This document shows positions 43,196-53,022 of a DNA stretch of 64,000 bases, piece after piece. Location: positions 2,984,693 through 3,048,692 of the forward strand of contig NZ_AP014545.1 of the NCBI RefSeq assembly GCF_016592435.1, written 5' to 3'. The stretch is from Amphritea japonica ATCC BAA-1530. Lineage in GTDB: Bacteria; Pseudomonadota; Gammaproteobacteria; Pseudomonadales; Balneatricaceae. Made by a program: the position numbers and the translations under genes. The notes beneath the pieces are model-generated. The model ran no database searches. It was not told where the DNA came from and was given only the letters and a program-made list of their open reading frames with translations. The first letter of the stretch is position 1; each line of letters opens with the position of its first letter.

Positions 43196-43990
43196 TCAAA
43201 AATCTCCAAACATCAATGCTGTCATAATAAAATCAAGTCCAAGTATAGCCAGAGATGAGTAGACTACCGTCTTAGTCGTTGCCTGACTTATCCCTTCAGA
43301 AGTGGGTAATGAATCATACCCCTGAAACACTGCTACCCAAGTCACAACCAAACCAAAGACCTGCGCTTTAATCAGGCCATTTACCACATCATCAAAGAAA
43401 TCAACGGAGTTTTGCATGTTCGCCCAGAACGACCCTTCATACACACCCAGCCACTCCACACCGACCAGCATAGCCCCCCAAACACCTACAGCACTGAAGA
43501 TCATCGTCAGAATGGGTAAACTAATAAAACCTGCCCAGAAACGGGGAGCTATAATCCTGCGCAGAGGGTCTACACCGATCATCTCCATACTGGACAACTG
43601 TTCGGTCGCCTTCATAAGCCCAATTTCTGCAGTTAACGCAGAACCAGCCCTGCCAGCAAACAATAATGCGGCAACAACAGGCGCTAATTCCCGAACCAGG
43701 CTTAGCGCCACCATTTGGCCAACCGCCTGTTCAGAGCCGTAATCCACCAGAATGGTATAACCCTGAAGTGCCAGAACCATGCCGATAAAAAGCCCGGAGA
43801 CAATAATAATAATCATCGATAGCACGCCGACAGAATAAAGCTGTCGGATCAGCATTGGAAACGACTGAACTGGGTCAGGACGGGCAACAATGGCATTAAC
43901 CAATACCATGCCAGAACGCCCAATCGCTTCAATCTTATCCAGTCCAGCCCGGCCAAACAGAGCGATATTATCTAATACTGGTCGCATCAC
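43196..43990 (-). CDS. mlaE: MlaE, phospholipid ABC permease
   Basis: MlaE is the permease of the Mla ABC transporter. The 264-residue protein is polytopic, with '[19 protein letters not shown]' and '[46 protein letters not shown]' as the coupling-helix region contacting MlaF. '[22 protein letters not shown]' follows. It overlaps mlaF by four bases. It is codirectional with the full operon. Confidence 0.97.
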   Translation of the reverse strand: MMRPVLDNIALFGRAGLDKIEAIGRSGMVLVNAIVARPDPVQSFPMLIRQLYSVGVLSMIIIIVSGLFIGMVLALQGYTILVDYGSEQAVGQMVALSLVRELAPVVAALLFAGRAGSALTAEIGLMKATEQLSSMEMIGVDPLRRIIAPRFWAGFISLPILTMIFSAVGVWGAMLVGVEWLGVYEGSFWANMQNSVDFFDDVVNGLIKAQVFGLVVTWVAVFQGYDSLPTSEGISQATTKTVVYSSLAILGLDFIMTALMFGDF

Positions 43991-44793
43991 CCCTCCATCA
44001 GCTCTGCAGTAATATCAGCAGCCGGAAAATGAAATGGAACGGGGCCATCGGGCAGCCCCAACATAAACTGCCGGACTTGCTCCGAATCCACCTGTGCTAA
44101 CTGCTCAGGTGTGCCCTGAGCGATCACTCCGGCATCAGCTATTATATAGACATAATCAGCAATACTCAGGGCTTCCTTAATATCATGAGAGACAATAATA
44201 CTAGTATGCCCCAACGCCTGATTAAGCTTCTTAATCAAATTAACCAGTACTCCCATAGCGATAGGATCCTGACCCGCAAACGGCTCATCATACATAACCA
44301 GAGCCGGAGCGAGCGCTATAGCCCGAGCCAAAGCAACTCGTCGGGACATACCACCTGACAATTCACTTGGCATTAGCTGCGCGGCTCCGCGTAAACCGAC
44401 CGCCTGCAACTTCATCAGAACAACATCCCTGACCATATCTTCAGGCAGCTTAGTATGGACTCTGATAGGAAAAGCCACGTTTTCAAAAACGGTCATATCA
44501 GTAAACAGAGCACCACTCTGAAATAACATCCCCATTTTTTCACGAACATCGAATAGCTCGGAGCGCCCCAGGCGCGGAATATCATCACCATCCAGCAAAA
44601 TTGAACCGGAATCAGGCTTCAATTGACCACCAATCAACCTGAGCAGAGTGGTTTTACCTGTACCACTTGGGCCCATGATAGCCGTCACTTTACCCCTGGG
44701 AATACGTAGATCCACATCTTTATAGATGTAGCGTTCCCCCCGGCTAAAGGTAAGTTGCTTAATATCAATAATGATATCGTCAAAAAGATCCAT
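43987..44793 (-). CDS. mlaF: MlaF, ATPase of the phospholipid transporter
   Basis: MlaF powers the Mla complex. The 268-residue ABC ATPase has Walker A '[16 protein letters not shown]', a Q loop in '[24 protein letters not shown]', and signature '[14 protein letters not shown]'. Walker B '[14 protein letters not shown]' and H-loop '[15 protein letters not shown]' complete it. A C-terminal extension reaching the neighbouring subunit ends '[13 protein letters not shown]'. It is the first gene of mlaFEDCB and diverges from yrbG. A hairpin at 44832-44854 lies in its leader. Confidence 0.97.
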   Translation of the reverse strand: MDLFDDIIIDIKQLTFSRGERYIYKDVDLRIPRGKVTAIMGPSGTGKTTLLRLIGGQLKPDSGSILLDGDDIPRLGRSELFDVREKMGMLFQSGALFTDMTVFENVAFPIRVHTKLPEDMVRDVVLMKLQAVGLRGAAQLMPSELSGGMSRRVALARAIALAPALVMYDEPFAGQDPIAMGVLVNLIKKLNQALGHTSIIVSHDIKEALSIADYVYIIADAGVIAQGTPEQLAQVDSEQVRQFMLGLPDGPVPFHFPAADITAELMEG

Positions 44794-44831
44794 AATAACG
44801 ATGACTCAAACTAGACCATATAAGGGCTACG

Positions 44832-44854
44832 AAGCAGTCTCACAAAGACTGCTT
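44832..44854. other. Hairpin in the mlaF/yrbG divergent region
   Basis: AAGCAGTCT (44832-44840) and AGACTGCTT (44846-44854) form a 9-bp stem with a CACAA loop, 38 bases upstream of mlaF. It could be an mla leader structure or an operator. The remaining 44794-45055 gap is AT-rich and holds the two divergent promoters, which I cannot place with confidence. Confidence 0.45.
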
Positions 44855-45055
44855 TAAAAATATAAATGATGCAGGAGAGGTAAACTTTAATCGACCCAAA
44901 ACCGCCGCATTGCCATTAAAAAATGCCCGACGACTATAACACTCTTGCCATTAAACTTGAATAAATTCAGCATCCACTGCAGCAACCTCTTGCACATGTC
45001 TCATATAATTCATTAAATAGGCCTCCGTTTTAATCACAGCTGAACAAATAACCTG

Positions 45056-46009
45056 ATGCTATACCCTATTATCGCTCTGTTAGTTGGTTTTATTATACTG
45101 GTCTGGAGTGCAGACCGTTTTGTCATCGGTGCAGCAGGTACCGCTAAGAACTTTGGCATGTCTCCCATGCTGATCGGACTAACCGTGGTCTCTTTTGGTA
45201 CCTCGGCTCCGGAAATACTGGTTTCTGTTATGGCCTCGACTACCGGAGCAGGAAGCCTGGCCGTTGGTAACGCACTGGGCTCTAACATAGCAAATATTGG
45301 CTTAGTCCTCGGGATAACCGCTCTTGTGGCCCCCCTGCCTGTAAAGTCGAAAGTATTGAAACAAGAGATCCCCCTGTTACTGGCGATAACTTTCCTGGCC
45401 GGCGGTGTCCTCTACGATCTTTACCTAGGACGAATCGATTCCGTCATTCTTATTCTTTCACTGATAGCCTGCTTATTCTTGTTCACTCGATTTCAGCGTA
45501 ACGCCAGTGATGAAGATTTGACTGATGAAGAAGAGGAACTACCTGAACTACCCACTTCATGGGCTATTTTCTGGCTTATTATCGGCCTTTTGCTATTGGC
45601 TGGCAGCTCCCGGTTACTGGTCTGGGGCGCGACAGAGATAGCCACCACCCTCGGAGTAAGTGAACTTATTATCGGTCTGACTATCGTAGCTATAGGTACC
45701 AGCCTGCCAGAGCTGGCAGCATCGGTTGCCAGCGCCCTAAAAGGCCATACTGATATAGCACTTGGAAATATTGTCGGCTCAAACATATTCAACATTGCCG
45801 CAGTAATGGCGGTTCCCGGGCTTATAGCGCCCATTGAACTGGAGTCGATTGTACTATTACGGGATTATGGAATGACGCTGGGGCTAACGTTGTTATTAGC
45901 ACTACTTGCCCTTGTTCAAAAGCCACCCAAAATCTCTCGTGTTGAAGGGGGATTACTGGTGACAGCCTATGCAGGCTATCTGGCACTGCTATACAATATG
46001 AGTATCTGA
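45056..46009 (+). CDS. yrbG: CaCA-family sodium/calcium antiporter (YrbG)
   Basis: YrbG exchanges cations such as Na+ and Ca2+ across the inner membrane. The 317-residue protein has two inverted halves of five helices, each with the alpha-repeat signature: 'VVSFGTSAPEILVSVMAS' (about residues 42-60) and 'IVAIGTSLPELAASVASA' (about 217-235). 'GNALGSNIANIGLVLG' and 'GNIVGSNIFNIAAVM' are the paired cation-site segments. A short acidic loop separates the halves. It is the first gene of the group leading to kdsD, an arrangement shared with E. coli. Confidence 0.95.
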   Translation: MLYPIIALLVGFIILVWSADRFVIGAAGTAKNFGMSPMLIGLTVVSFGTSAPEILVSVMASTTGAGSLAVGNALGSNIANIGLVLGITALVAPLPVKSKVLKQEIPLLLAITFLAGGVLYDLYLGRIDSVILILSLIACLFLFTRFQRNASDEDLTDEEEELPELPTSWAIFWLIIGLLLLAGSSRLLVWGATEIATTLGVSELIIGLTIVAIGTSLPELAASVASALKGHTDIALGNIVGSNIFNIAAVMAVPGLIAPIELESIVLLRDYGMTLGLTLLLALLALVQKPPKISRVEGGLLVTAYAGYLALLYNMSI

Positions 46010-46060
46010 CTTTTCAGACGGCGACTCTCTTCCTGAATAACGAGCTGTGAATATAGAGCT

Positions 46061-47035
46061 ATGAACAAAGAACTGGATTTTTTAGCATCGGCCAAACGCA
46101 CTATTTTGATGGAGCGAGACGCTGTCAACGACCTGATCACTCATCTGGACTCCAATTTTGAAACAGCCTGCAAGCTGGCGCTGGAATGTAAAGGCCGGGT
46201 AATCGTCACTGGCATGGGGAAAAGCGGTCATATTGGCAACAAAATAGCGGCAACTCTGGCCTCTACCGGCACCCCTTCTTTTTTTGTTCACCCTGGCGAA
46301 GCCAGTCATGGCGACTTAGGCATGTTCACCTCTGATGATGTCGTCATCGCTCTATCCAACTCAGGTGAGACCAGCGAAGTACTGTCCATACTGCCACTGA
46401 TTAAGCGTATGAAAGCCCCACTAATCAGCATTACAGGAAACCCGGGCTCAACTCTGTCCCGTAGCGCTGACGCTAATCTGAACGTGACTATTAGCGAAGA
46501 AGCCTGCCCATTAGGCCTTGCCCCCACGTCCAGCACTACTGCGACGCTGGTCATTGGTGATGCCCTGGCTATTGCGTTATTGGAAGCCCGCGGTTTTAGT
46601 GCTGAAGACTTTGCCTTTTCGCATCCCGGCGGTAGTCTGGGTCGACGCTTATTACTTAAAGTCTCGGATATCATGCACAGCGGAAATGACATTCCCAAAG
46701 TCAGCGATACCACGATGCTCAATGAAGCACTTATGGAAGTCACCCGCAAACGCCTGGGCATGACAACGGTTATCGACGCTGCAGGTATTCTGCAGGGAAT
46801 ATTCACTGACGGTGACCTGCGTCGAACCCTCGATCATGAAATTGATATGAAGAACACCCTGATTACCGAAGTAATGACCACCAGCTGCACGACAGTTAAC
46901 AGCGAAATACTCGCGGCAGAAGCGCTACAAATCATGCAGGAAAAACAGATCAATGCACTGATCGTACTGGATGAGATGCAACGGCCCGTTGGAGCACTTA
47001 ACATGCATGACATGCTTAAAGCAGGAGTCATCTGA
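46061..47035 (+). CDS. kdsD: Arabinose-5-phosphate isomerase
   Basis: KdsD converts ribulose-5-phosphate to arabinose-5-phosphate, the first step to Kdo of LPS. The 324-residue protein has an N-terminal SIS sugar isomerase domain ('VIVTGMGKSGHIGNKIAATLASTGTPSFFVHPGEASHGDLG', 'ALSNSGETSEVL') followed by a tandem CBS pair (about residues 205-320). Conserved active-site Lys, Glu and His are present. It starts 51 bases after yrbG, and its stop overlaps the kdsC ATG. Confidence 0.97.
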   Translation: MNKELDFLASAKRTILMERDAVNDLITHLDSNFETACKLALECKGRVIVTGMGKSGHIGNKIAATLASTGTPSFFVHPGEASHGDLGMFTSDDVVIALSNSGETSEVLSILPLIKRMKAPLISITGNPGSTLSRSADANLNVTISEEACPLGLAPTSSTTATLVIGDALAIALLEARGFSAEDFAFSHPGGSLGRRLLLKVSDIMHSGNDIPKVSDTTMLNEALMEVTRKRLGMTTVIDAAGILQGIFTDGDLRRTLDHEIDMKNTLITEVMTTSCTTVNSEILAAEALQIMQEKQINALIVLDEMQRPVGALNMHDMLKAGVI

Positions 47036-47571
47036 TGCACGCCATACTCAGCGAACAATTGATCCACAAACTGTTACCGGTAAAACTCGCAGTCTTCGAT
47101 GTAGACGGTGTCCTCACGGATGGCAAACTAAACTTTCTGGCTGACGGAACTGAAGTAAAAAACTTCAATACTCTGGATGGCCTGGGCATTAAGCTCTTAG
47201 CTCAAAGCGGTATAAAAACTGCGATCATTACCGGTCGCCGCTCACCTCAGGTAGAACGAAGAGCGGAATCACTAGGCTTTGATTATCTATACCAGGGGCG
47301 TGAAGATAAGCTCACCGCCTTGAAGGAACTATGGCTCGATACCGGTTTCCAGGCAAACGAAACCGCTTATATCGGTGATGACCTGCCCGACCTTGCGGCT
47401 ATTCGCGCGGTGGCATTTGGCGCAACGGTGAACGGAGGACATCAATTTGTCGCCCAGCATGCAGACTGGTGCACTCACAGGACCGCAGGTAATGGTGCAG
47501 GACGTGAATTTTGCGAAACCATTCTTGCCGCTCAGGGTAAATTGGAAGCCCTGTACGGAGAGTATCTGTAA
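47035..47571 (+). CDS. kdsC: 3-deoxy-manno-octulosonate-8-phosphatase
   Basis: KdsC hydrolyses Kdo-8-phosphate to Kdo. This is a 178-residue HAD phosphatase of the tetrameric cap-less type. Motif I is 'VFDVDGVLTDG' (nucleophile Asp), motif II 'IITGRRSPQVERRAESLG' (Thr/Ser), and motif IV 'YIGDDLPDLAAI'. The ATG shares one base with the kdsD stop (TGATG), and lptC begins one base after its stop. Confidence 0.97.
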   Translation: MHAILSEQLIHKLLPVKLAVFDVDGVLTDGKLNFLADGTEVKNFNTLDGLGIKLLAQSGIKTAIITGRRSPQVERRAESLGFDYLYQGREDKLTALKELWLDTGFQANETAYIGDDLPDLAAIRAVAFGATVNGGHQFVAQHADWCTHRTAGNGAGREFCETILAAQGKLEALYGEYL

Positions 47572-48141
47572 ATGCTGACCGGTCGCGCCCGGCTTGCTGC
47601 GGCAGCAGCCATTCTGATCCCTGCTGTCATCTACCTTGGCATGGATGAAGAGCGCCGGCCTAACAAAATCAAGCAGGAACCCAATCCCGCTTATCAACAA
47701 TCAGACTATTATATTATCAACGGTCGAATCAGAGACTACGATAACCACGGTCACCTGAAACAACAACTCAGCTCAAGCCAGCTGGAGCATCAGCCAGTGC
47801 AACAGCTTATTCTTGTTACCAATCCAGAGTTGCAGCTATACAGCGCGAGCCTTCCCAGCCACAAAGCGAGCAGCGCAAGCGGCATCATTCGTGACAACAA
47901 TGATTCAATCACCTTAGACGGTACAGTGTTATTACAAGACAGCCCTGACCCACAACAGGCCAATATATTGCAGACTGAATCATTGATATTTTATCCACAG
48001 AAAAATCTTGCACAAACAGATAAAAAAGTCACCATAACCAACACTACCAGCACAACCACCAGTGTTGGCATGACAATAGATACCGACAGTGGCATTCTTA
48101 AGCTGCTATCTGAAGTAACCGGAGTGCATAATGCTAATTAA
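47572..48141 (+). CDS. lptC: LPS export protein LptC
   Basis: LptC anchors the LPS bridge at the inner membrane and passes LPS from LptB2FG to LptA. The 189-residue protein has a short N-terminal transmembrane helix ('RLAAAAAILIPAVIYLGM') and a periplasmic beta-jellyroll with 'YQQSDYYIINGRIRDYDNHGHLKQQL' and 'VLLQDSP'. Sequence conservation in this family is low; position between kdsC and lptA is decisive. It overlaps lptA by 11 bases. Confidence 0.93.
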   Translation: MLTGRARLAAAAAILIPAVIYLGMDEERRPNKIKQEPNPAYQQSDYYIINGRIRDYDNHGHLKQQLSSSQLEHQPVQQLILVTNPELQLYSASLPSHKASSASGIIRDNNDSITLDGTVLLQDSPDPQQANILQTESLIFYPQKNLAQTDKKVTITNTTSTTTSVGMTIDTDSGILKLLSEVTGVHNAN

Positions 48142-48685
48142 CGTTGTAAAGAAAAGCCTATGCGCATCTCTGCTATGCCTATCCTGTCTGGTTCAGGCCC
48201 TCCCTGAAGATGCCCGCCAGGCGATTCACATCACCGCCGACAGCGCGACCCGGAATGATAAGACAGGTATTACCATATACAGTGGCGATGTTATATTGAC
48301 TCAGGGTAGTATGAAAATAACCGGCAAGTCCCTTGAACTAAGACAAACCGGAAAAGCAGTGTCCTCAATCATTGCAAAAGGCAACCTGGCACAGTTTCAA
48401 CAGCGCCCGGCAGCTAACAAAGAGATAACCCATGCATACGGTAAGGTTCTTGATTACAATATCCACACGAAAGAGCTGGAAATAACGGGTCAGGCAAAAG
48501 TATCGCAAGGCACCGACAGTTTCAGCGGTAATAGAATTGTATATGATATGAAGAAGAGCACCGTTAATGCATTTGGTGACAGCAGTTCGAAAGGCGAACG
48601 GGTACAGATGATTATTCAACCCAAAGCAGCACAAGAAACTAAAGATACCAGCGAACCACCCATCGGAGAATCAAACAGCCAATGA
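48131..48685 (+). CDS. lptA: LPS periplasmic bridge protein LptA
   Basis: LptA oligomerises to carry LPS across the periplasm. The 184-residue protein has a signal peptide (about residues 1-23, '[16 protein letters not shown]') and the OstA-like domain '[37 protein letters not shown]', then '[31 protein letters not shown]'. It overlaps lptC upstream and lptB downstream (four bases). Confidence 0.95.
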   Translation: MLINVVKKSLCASLLCLSCLVQALPEDARQAIHITADSATRNDKTGITIYSGDVILTQGSMKITGKSLELRQTGKAVSSIIAKGNLAQFQQRPAANKEITHAYGKVLDYNIHTKELEITGQAKVSQGTDSFSGNRIVYDMKKSTVNAFGDSSSKGERVQMIIQPKAAQETKDTSEPPIGESNSQ

Positions 48686-49407
48686 GTCGACTTGAAGCAA
48701 GCAATCTGGCAAAGAGCTACAAAGGTCGCGCTGTTGTAAAAGATGTCTCAATTTCGATAGAAAGTGGGCAAATTGTCGGTTTACTGGGACCAAACGGTGC
48801 AGGTAAGACTACCTGTTTCTATATGATTGTCGGGCTGGTCGATGCCGACCAGGGACGAATCAGGATTGATCACCAGAATTTAACCCTGGAACCCATGCAC
48901 GGCAGAGCACGAAAAGGCATAGGCTACCTACCCCAGGAAGCATCAATTTTTCGTAAACTAAGCGTCCATGATAACCTGATGGCAATCCTGGAAACCCGTA
49001 AAGAGTTAAGCCGTAGTGAAAGAAAACAGAAGCTAAACGAGCTCTTGGAAGAGTTTCACATTACTCACCTGAGCAACAGCCTGGGAATGAGTTTATCCGG
49101 GGGCGAGAGGCGTCGGGTCGAAATAGCCAGGGCTCTGGCGACTGAACCGACATTTATTTTGCTGGATGAGCCTTTTGCCGGCGTAGATCCGATCTCGGTA
49201 AGTGATATAAAACAAACCGTTAAGCATCTGCAAAACAAAGGGATCGGTGTACTGATAACCGATCACAACGTTCGTGAGACTCTGGACATCTGCGAACAGG
49301 CTTACATTGTCAGCGAAGGCTATATTCTTGCCGAAGGGTCACCAGAAGATATACTTGCGAACCAACAAGTCAGAGAAGCCTATTTAGGCGATCAGTTCCG
49401 TTTGTAA
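48682..49407 (+). CDS. lptB: LPS export ATPase LptB
   Basis: LptB powers extraction of LPS from the inner membrane. The 241-residue ABC ATPase has Walker A '[18 protein letters not shown]', Q loop '[20 protein letters not shown]', signature '[15 protein letters not shown]', Walker B '[16 protein letters not shown]', and H-loop '[20 protein letters not shown]'. It overlaps lptA by four bases and lies 21 bases before rpoN, the standard order in gammaproteobacteria. Confidence 0.98.
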   Translation: MSRLEASNLAKSYKGRAVVKDVSISIESGQIVGLLGPNGAGKTTCFYMIVGLVDADQGRIRIDHQNLTLEPMHGRARKGIGYLPQEASIFRKLSVHDNLMAILETRKELSRSERKQKLNELLEEFHITHLSNSLGMSLSGGERRRVEIARALATEPTFILLDEPFAGVDPISVSDIKQTVKHLQNKGIGVLITDHNVRETLDICEQAYIVSEGYILAEGSPEDILANQQVREAYLGDQFRL

Positions 49408-49428
49408 CAGGCATATAAGCGACACTCT

Positions 49429-50934
49429 ATGAAACAGGCGTTACAGCTTAAAATTGGTCAGCACCTGACCATGACCCCTCAATTGCAGCAAGCGATTCGC
49501 TTGTTGCAATTATCGACGCTTGACCTGCAACAGGAGATCCAGGAAGCACTTGAGTCCAATCCAATGCTTGAGGTAAATGAAGATGAACTCAACGTTGAAA
49601 TAGCTCCGACTCAAGAGTCTTCTCAAAGTGAACAACCCATCACCGAAAACACGACAAGTGCGACAACTGAGTCAGAAGAGATCCAGGTAGCAGATGGTGA
49701 CTGGAGCGAGAACATCCCTGAGGAACTATCAACTGACAGTAGCTGGGAAGATACTTACCAAACCGTATCTTCTTCATCATCATCTTCCCATGACTTTTCT
49801 GACATGGAGATGGAGTCAAACGATACTGCGGATGAAACCCTTCAGGACCACCTTTCCTGGCAGCTCAATCTCACACCGATGAGTGACGTCGATCAGCTGA
49901 TCGCCACTAATATTATCGACGGTATTGATGTCGATGGATATTTAACAATTGAGCTGGACTCAATTCTCGAACACTTTCAGGCCCAGAACGAAGAGCTACT
50001 CAACAGCATCGAGTTAGATGAAGTTGAAGCGGTACTGCATCGCATACAACAGTTTGACCCACCTGGCGTAGCCGCACGTAACCTGAGTGAATGCCTGGCA
50101 ATCCAGCTACGACAGTTACCGGGAGAAACAGAGTACCGGGCAGAGGCTCTGAAAATTGTCTCTCAGTATATCCACCTGCTGGGCAATCACGACTATAAGC
50201 AGTTGATGCGAAAAGCACGCATACGTGAACCTCAGTTGTTACAAGCAATCAGCCTGATTCAAACACTTAATCCTAAGCCGGGCTCCTCAATTACCAGCTC
50301 CCAATCTGAATATGTTATTCCGGATGTACTGGTCTATAAAGAGAACGACGTTTGGCAGGTACAACTAAACCCGGAAGTTGCTCCAAAATTACGGGTCAAT
50401 GATAGCTATGCGGGTCTGATTCGCAGAGCGGACAACAGCCCCGACAACACCTATTTAAAGAACCACCTCCAGGAGGCTCGCTGGTTTATAAAAAGCCTCT
50501 TAAGCCGAAACGACACGCTAATGAAAGTCACCCGTGAAATCATAAAACGGCAGGAAGCATTTCTGGAGCATGGTGACGAAGCGATGCGACCAATGGTTCT
50601 ACATGACATTGCAGAAGCGGTCGAAATGCACGAATCAACTATCTCGCGGGTTACCACCCAGAAGTTCATGCATACGCCAAACGGAATATTTGAGCTAAAG
50701 TATTTTTTCTCAAGTCACGTAACAACGGCCAATGGAGGCACCTGTTCTTCAACGGCAATCCGCGCACTCATTAAGAAACTGGTTGCTGCTGAAAACCCAA
50801 CCAAACCTTTAAGCGATAACAAGATAGCGCTGCTCTTAGAAGAGCAAGGTATCAATGTTGCGCGCAGAACCATTGCAAAATACCGAGAGTCGCTTAATAT
50901 TCCGCCTTCTAATGAACGCAAGCGTCTGGTTTAA
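49429..50934 (+). CDS. rpoN: RNA polymerase sigma-54 factor
   Basis: RpoN directs polymerase to -24/-12 promoters that need enhancer-binding activators, controlling nitrogen use, motility and more. The 501-residue protein has the glutamine-rich region I ('[37 protein letters not shown]'), an acidic region II, and the core-binding region III. The HTH and the RpoN box '[15 protein letters not shown]' are at the C-terminus. It precedes hpf, ptsN, rapZ and npr as in most proteobacteria. Confidence 0.98.
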   Translation: MKQALQLKIGQHLTMTPQLQQAIRLLQLSTLDLQQEIQEALESNPMLEVNEDELNVEIAPTQESSQSEQPITENTTSATTESEEIQVADGDWSENIPEELSTDSSWEDTYQTVSSSSSSSHDFSDMEMESNDTADETLQDHLSWQLNLTPMSDVDQLIATNIIDGIDVDGYLTIELDSILEHFQAQNEELLNSIELDEVEAVLHRIQQFDPPGVAARNLSECLAIQLRQLPGETEYRAEALKIVSQYIHLLGNHDYKQLMRKARIREPQLLQAISLIQTLNPKPGSSITSSQSEYVIPDVLVYKENDVWQVQLNPEVAPKLRVNDSYAGLIRRADNSPDNTYLKNHLQEARWFIKSLLSRNDTLMKVTREIIKRQEAFLEHGDEAMRPMVLHDIAEAVEMHESTISRVTTQKFMHTPNGIFELKYFFSSHVTTANGGTCSSTAIRALIKKLVAAENPTKPLSDNKIALLLEEQGINVARRTIAKYRESLNIPPSNERKRLV

Positions 50935-50994
50935 TAGCTTAATATCCATAGGAACCGGGCCATTATCCCGGCATTAAAACACTAGGAGATTACC

Positions 50995-51285
50995 ATGCAG
51001 ATCAATATCACCGGCCACCACGTTGAACTGACTGATTCCCTGAATGAATATGTTCAGAGTAAATTTGAAAAGCTCGAGCGCCACTTCGACAATATTACTA
51101 ATGCACAGGTAACTTTAAGCGTTGAGAAGACTCGTCAGAAAGCAGAAGGCGATGTGCATGTTGCCGGCGGCCAGCTATTTGCCTCCGATGTGCAAGAAGA
51201 TATGTATGCTGCGATTGATGGTTTGATTGACAAACTGGACCGTCAGATCATCAAACATAAAGAAAAGACACGAACTCACAAGTAA
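50995..51285 (+). CDS. hpf: Ribosome hibernation promoting factor, short form
   Basis: HPF binds the 30S subunit and promotes 100S dimers in stationary phase. The 96-residue protein is the short form without a dimerisation domain: 'MQINITGHHVELTDSLNEYVQSKFEKLERHF' at the start and a basic tail 'HKEKTRTHK'. An AGGAG site precedes the ATG. It lies 60 bases after rpoN and 10 bases before ptsN. Confidence 0.96.
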   Translation: MQINITGHHVELTDSLNEYVQSKFEKLERHFDNITNAQVTLSVEKTRQKAEGDVHVAGGQLFASDVQEDMYAAIDGLIDKLDRQIIKHKEKTRTHK

Positions 51286-51295
51286 ATATAACGCC

Positions 51296-51754
51296 ATGCT
51301 AATCTCAGAATTATTAGCGCCCTCCGGAGTACTTTGTGCTCTGGAGGGGGGTAGTAAAAAACGTATACTGGAAATTGCCAGCGAGCATATCGCTGAGCTA
51401 CACCCTGAACTTGACGCTGAAACAGTTTTTGCCGGTCTCATTTGCCGGGAAAGACTAGGTAGCACCGGCATTGGTGATGGCATCGCTATCCCCCACAGTC
51501 GACTCGATGCATGCGAGCACGCTACCGCTCTGCTTATTCAGCTTAAAGAGCCTATCGATTTTGACTCAATTGATAGCAAACCTGTCGACCTGTTATTCAT
51601 CCTTCTGGTTCCTTCAGAAGCTTGCGATCAGCATCTGCAAACGCTGGGAAATCTGGCTGAGCTCTTCAGCCAGCCCGAGTTCCGCAATCAACTTCGCAGC
51701 GCTAACTCAGCTGAAAGTCTTTATACCGCAGTGACGGAATTCAAACAGGGCTGA
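51296..51754 (+). CDS. ptsN: Nitrogen PTS EIIA protein
   Basis: PtsN (EIIA-Ntr) is the last phosphoacceptor of the nitrogen PTS; it regulates potassium transport and other processes and does not move sugar. The 152-residue protein from the ATG at 51296 has the phosphorylated His67 in 'GIGDGIAIPHSRLDACE'. An upstream frame extension through the end of hpf to 51227 is rejected in favour of this start. 'LLSLLVPSEACDQHLQTLG'-like 'ILLVPSEACDQHLQTLG' is the other family segment. It precedes rapZ by five bases. Confidence 0.95.
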   Translation: MLISELLAPSGVLCALEGGSKKRILEIASEHIAELHPELDAETVFAGLICRERLGSTGIGDGIAIPHSRLDACEHATALLIQLKEPIDFDSIDSKPVDLLFILLVPSEACDQHLQTLGNLAELFSQPEFRNQLRSANSAESLYTAVTEFKQG

Positions 51755-51759
51755 CACCA

Positions 51760-52617
51760 ATGAAGCTAATCATCATCAGCGGGCGTTCTGGCTCTGGAAA
51801 GTCTACCGCCTTGCAGGCCCTTGAAGATGTTGGCTTCTATTGTATCGATAACTTGCCCGCCCCTCTGCTTCCAGGGCTTGTTAAACAGATCCTCAGCGAC
51901 CCTGATCACCCGGGCCAGCTTGCTGTCAGTATTGATGCACGCAACCAGCACAGCAATCTAAAACTGTTTCCGGAGATCTTCGCGCAGCTGCGTGAAACCG
52001 GTCAGCTTGAGTGCGAAGTTCTCTATCTTGATAGTTCAGAAACCACTCTGTTGAAACGCTACAGTGCTACCCGTCGAAAGCATCCACTATCAAATGATAA
52101 TCAGGGGCTGCAAGAAGCAATTAACTATGAGAAGGTCCTACTGGCACCGGTTGCCGATCTGGCGACCATCCGTATTGACACTACCCGCCTGTCTCTCTAT
52201 GAGCTGCGGGACAGTATCAAACTCAGAGTTGCCAAGCGGCAGGAGCAAGAGCTTTCTCTGCAATTCGAATCATTCGGCTATAAACACGGCGTACCTTTGG
52301 ATGTCGATTTCACCTTTGACGTCCGGTGCCTGCCAAATCCCTATTGGCTACCCGAATTACGAGGACTAACCGGGCAGGAAAAACCAGTCATCACTTTTCT
52401 TGAACAACAGTCTGATGTCAGGGAAATGCTAGAAGATATCACCCGTTATCTGGAAAAATGGCTACCTCGCTTTGAACAGAATAACCGCAGCTACATCACA
52501 GTAGGTATCGGCTGTACCGGTGGTCAGCATCGCTCAGTCTTTATCAGCGAACGTCTGGCTGGCCATTTTCGGACAACTATGGATAATGTCCAGATACGCC
52601 ATCGTGAATTGAACTGA
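51760..52617 (+). CDS. rapZ: RNase adapter protein RapZ
   Basis: RapZ binds GlmZ small RNA and guides RNase E to it, tuning glucosamine-6-phosphate synthesis for the envelope. The 285-residue protein has Walker A 'GRSGSGKSTA' at residues 8-17, Walker B-like 'LYLDSSETTLLKRY', and the C-terminal RNA-binding part with 'FDVRCLPNPYW' and 'TVGIGCTGGQHRSV'. It sits between ptsN and npr, as in E. coli. Confidence 0.97.
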   Translation: MKLIIISGRSGSGKSTALQALEDVGFYCIDNLPAPLLPGLVKQILSDPDHPGQLAVSIDARNQHSNLKLFPEIFAQLRETGQLECEVLYLDSSETTLLKRYSATRRKHPLSNDNQGLQEAINYEKVLLAPVADLATIRIDTTRLSLYELRDSIKLRVAKRQEQELSLQFESFGYKHGVPLDVDFTFDVRCLPNPYWLPELRGLTGQEKPVITFLEQQSDVREMLEDITRYLEKWLPRFEQNNRSYITVGIGCTGGQHRSVFISERLAGHFRTTMDNVQIRHRELN

Positions 52618-52633
52618 TTAAGGGTATTTACAG

Positions 52634-52903
52634 ATGCAGGAAAAACAGATCACTATTATTAACAAGCTTGGCCTGCACGCCCGTGCCGCCGCTAAACTGA
52701 TCAATGTCACCAGCTCCTTCTCCTCTGATATACAACTCAATAAAGATGGCCGCCAGGTTGATGGCAAAAGTATTATGTCAGTAATGATGCTCGCTGCCAG
52801 CAAAGGAACCGAACTCACTATATCTACCTGTGGCGATGATGAACAACAAGCACTGGATGCTATCGAACAGTTAATAAATAACCGTTTTGATGAAGAAGAA
52901 TAA
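52634..52903 (+). CDS. ptsO: Phosphocarrier NPr of the nitrogen PTS
   Basis: NPr passes phosphate from EI-Ntr to PtsN. The 89-residue HPr-fold protein has the active His15 in 'NKLGLHARAAAKL' and the conserved Ser region 'GKSIMSVMMLAASKGTEL'. It completes the rpoN-hpf-ptsN-rapZ-ptsO cluster. EI-Ntr (ptsP) is not in this window. Confidence 0.95.
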   Translation: MQEKQITIINKLGLHARAAAKLINVTSSFSSDIQLNKDGRQVDGKSIMSVMMLAASKGTELTISTCGDDEQQALDAIEQLINNRFDEEE

Positions 52904-53022
52904 CCTGTACGTCTTATTCCTTTAAAAACAATCCGCTATACTACCCCACAGAAAGTACTCGCCGGCCTTATTTGATAATCCGGCAATAATTTTTATGCTA
53001 CACGTCTGACCGGGGTCCGGCC

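Noticed and set aside
51227-51295. Upstream extension of ptsN into hpf
   Set aside because: The added residues are out-of-frame hpf sequence; homologous PtsN proteins begin near the ATG at 51296.
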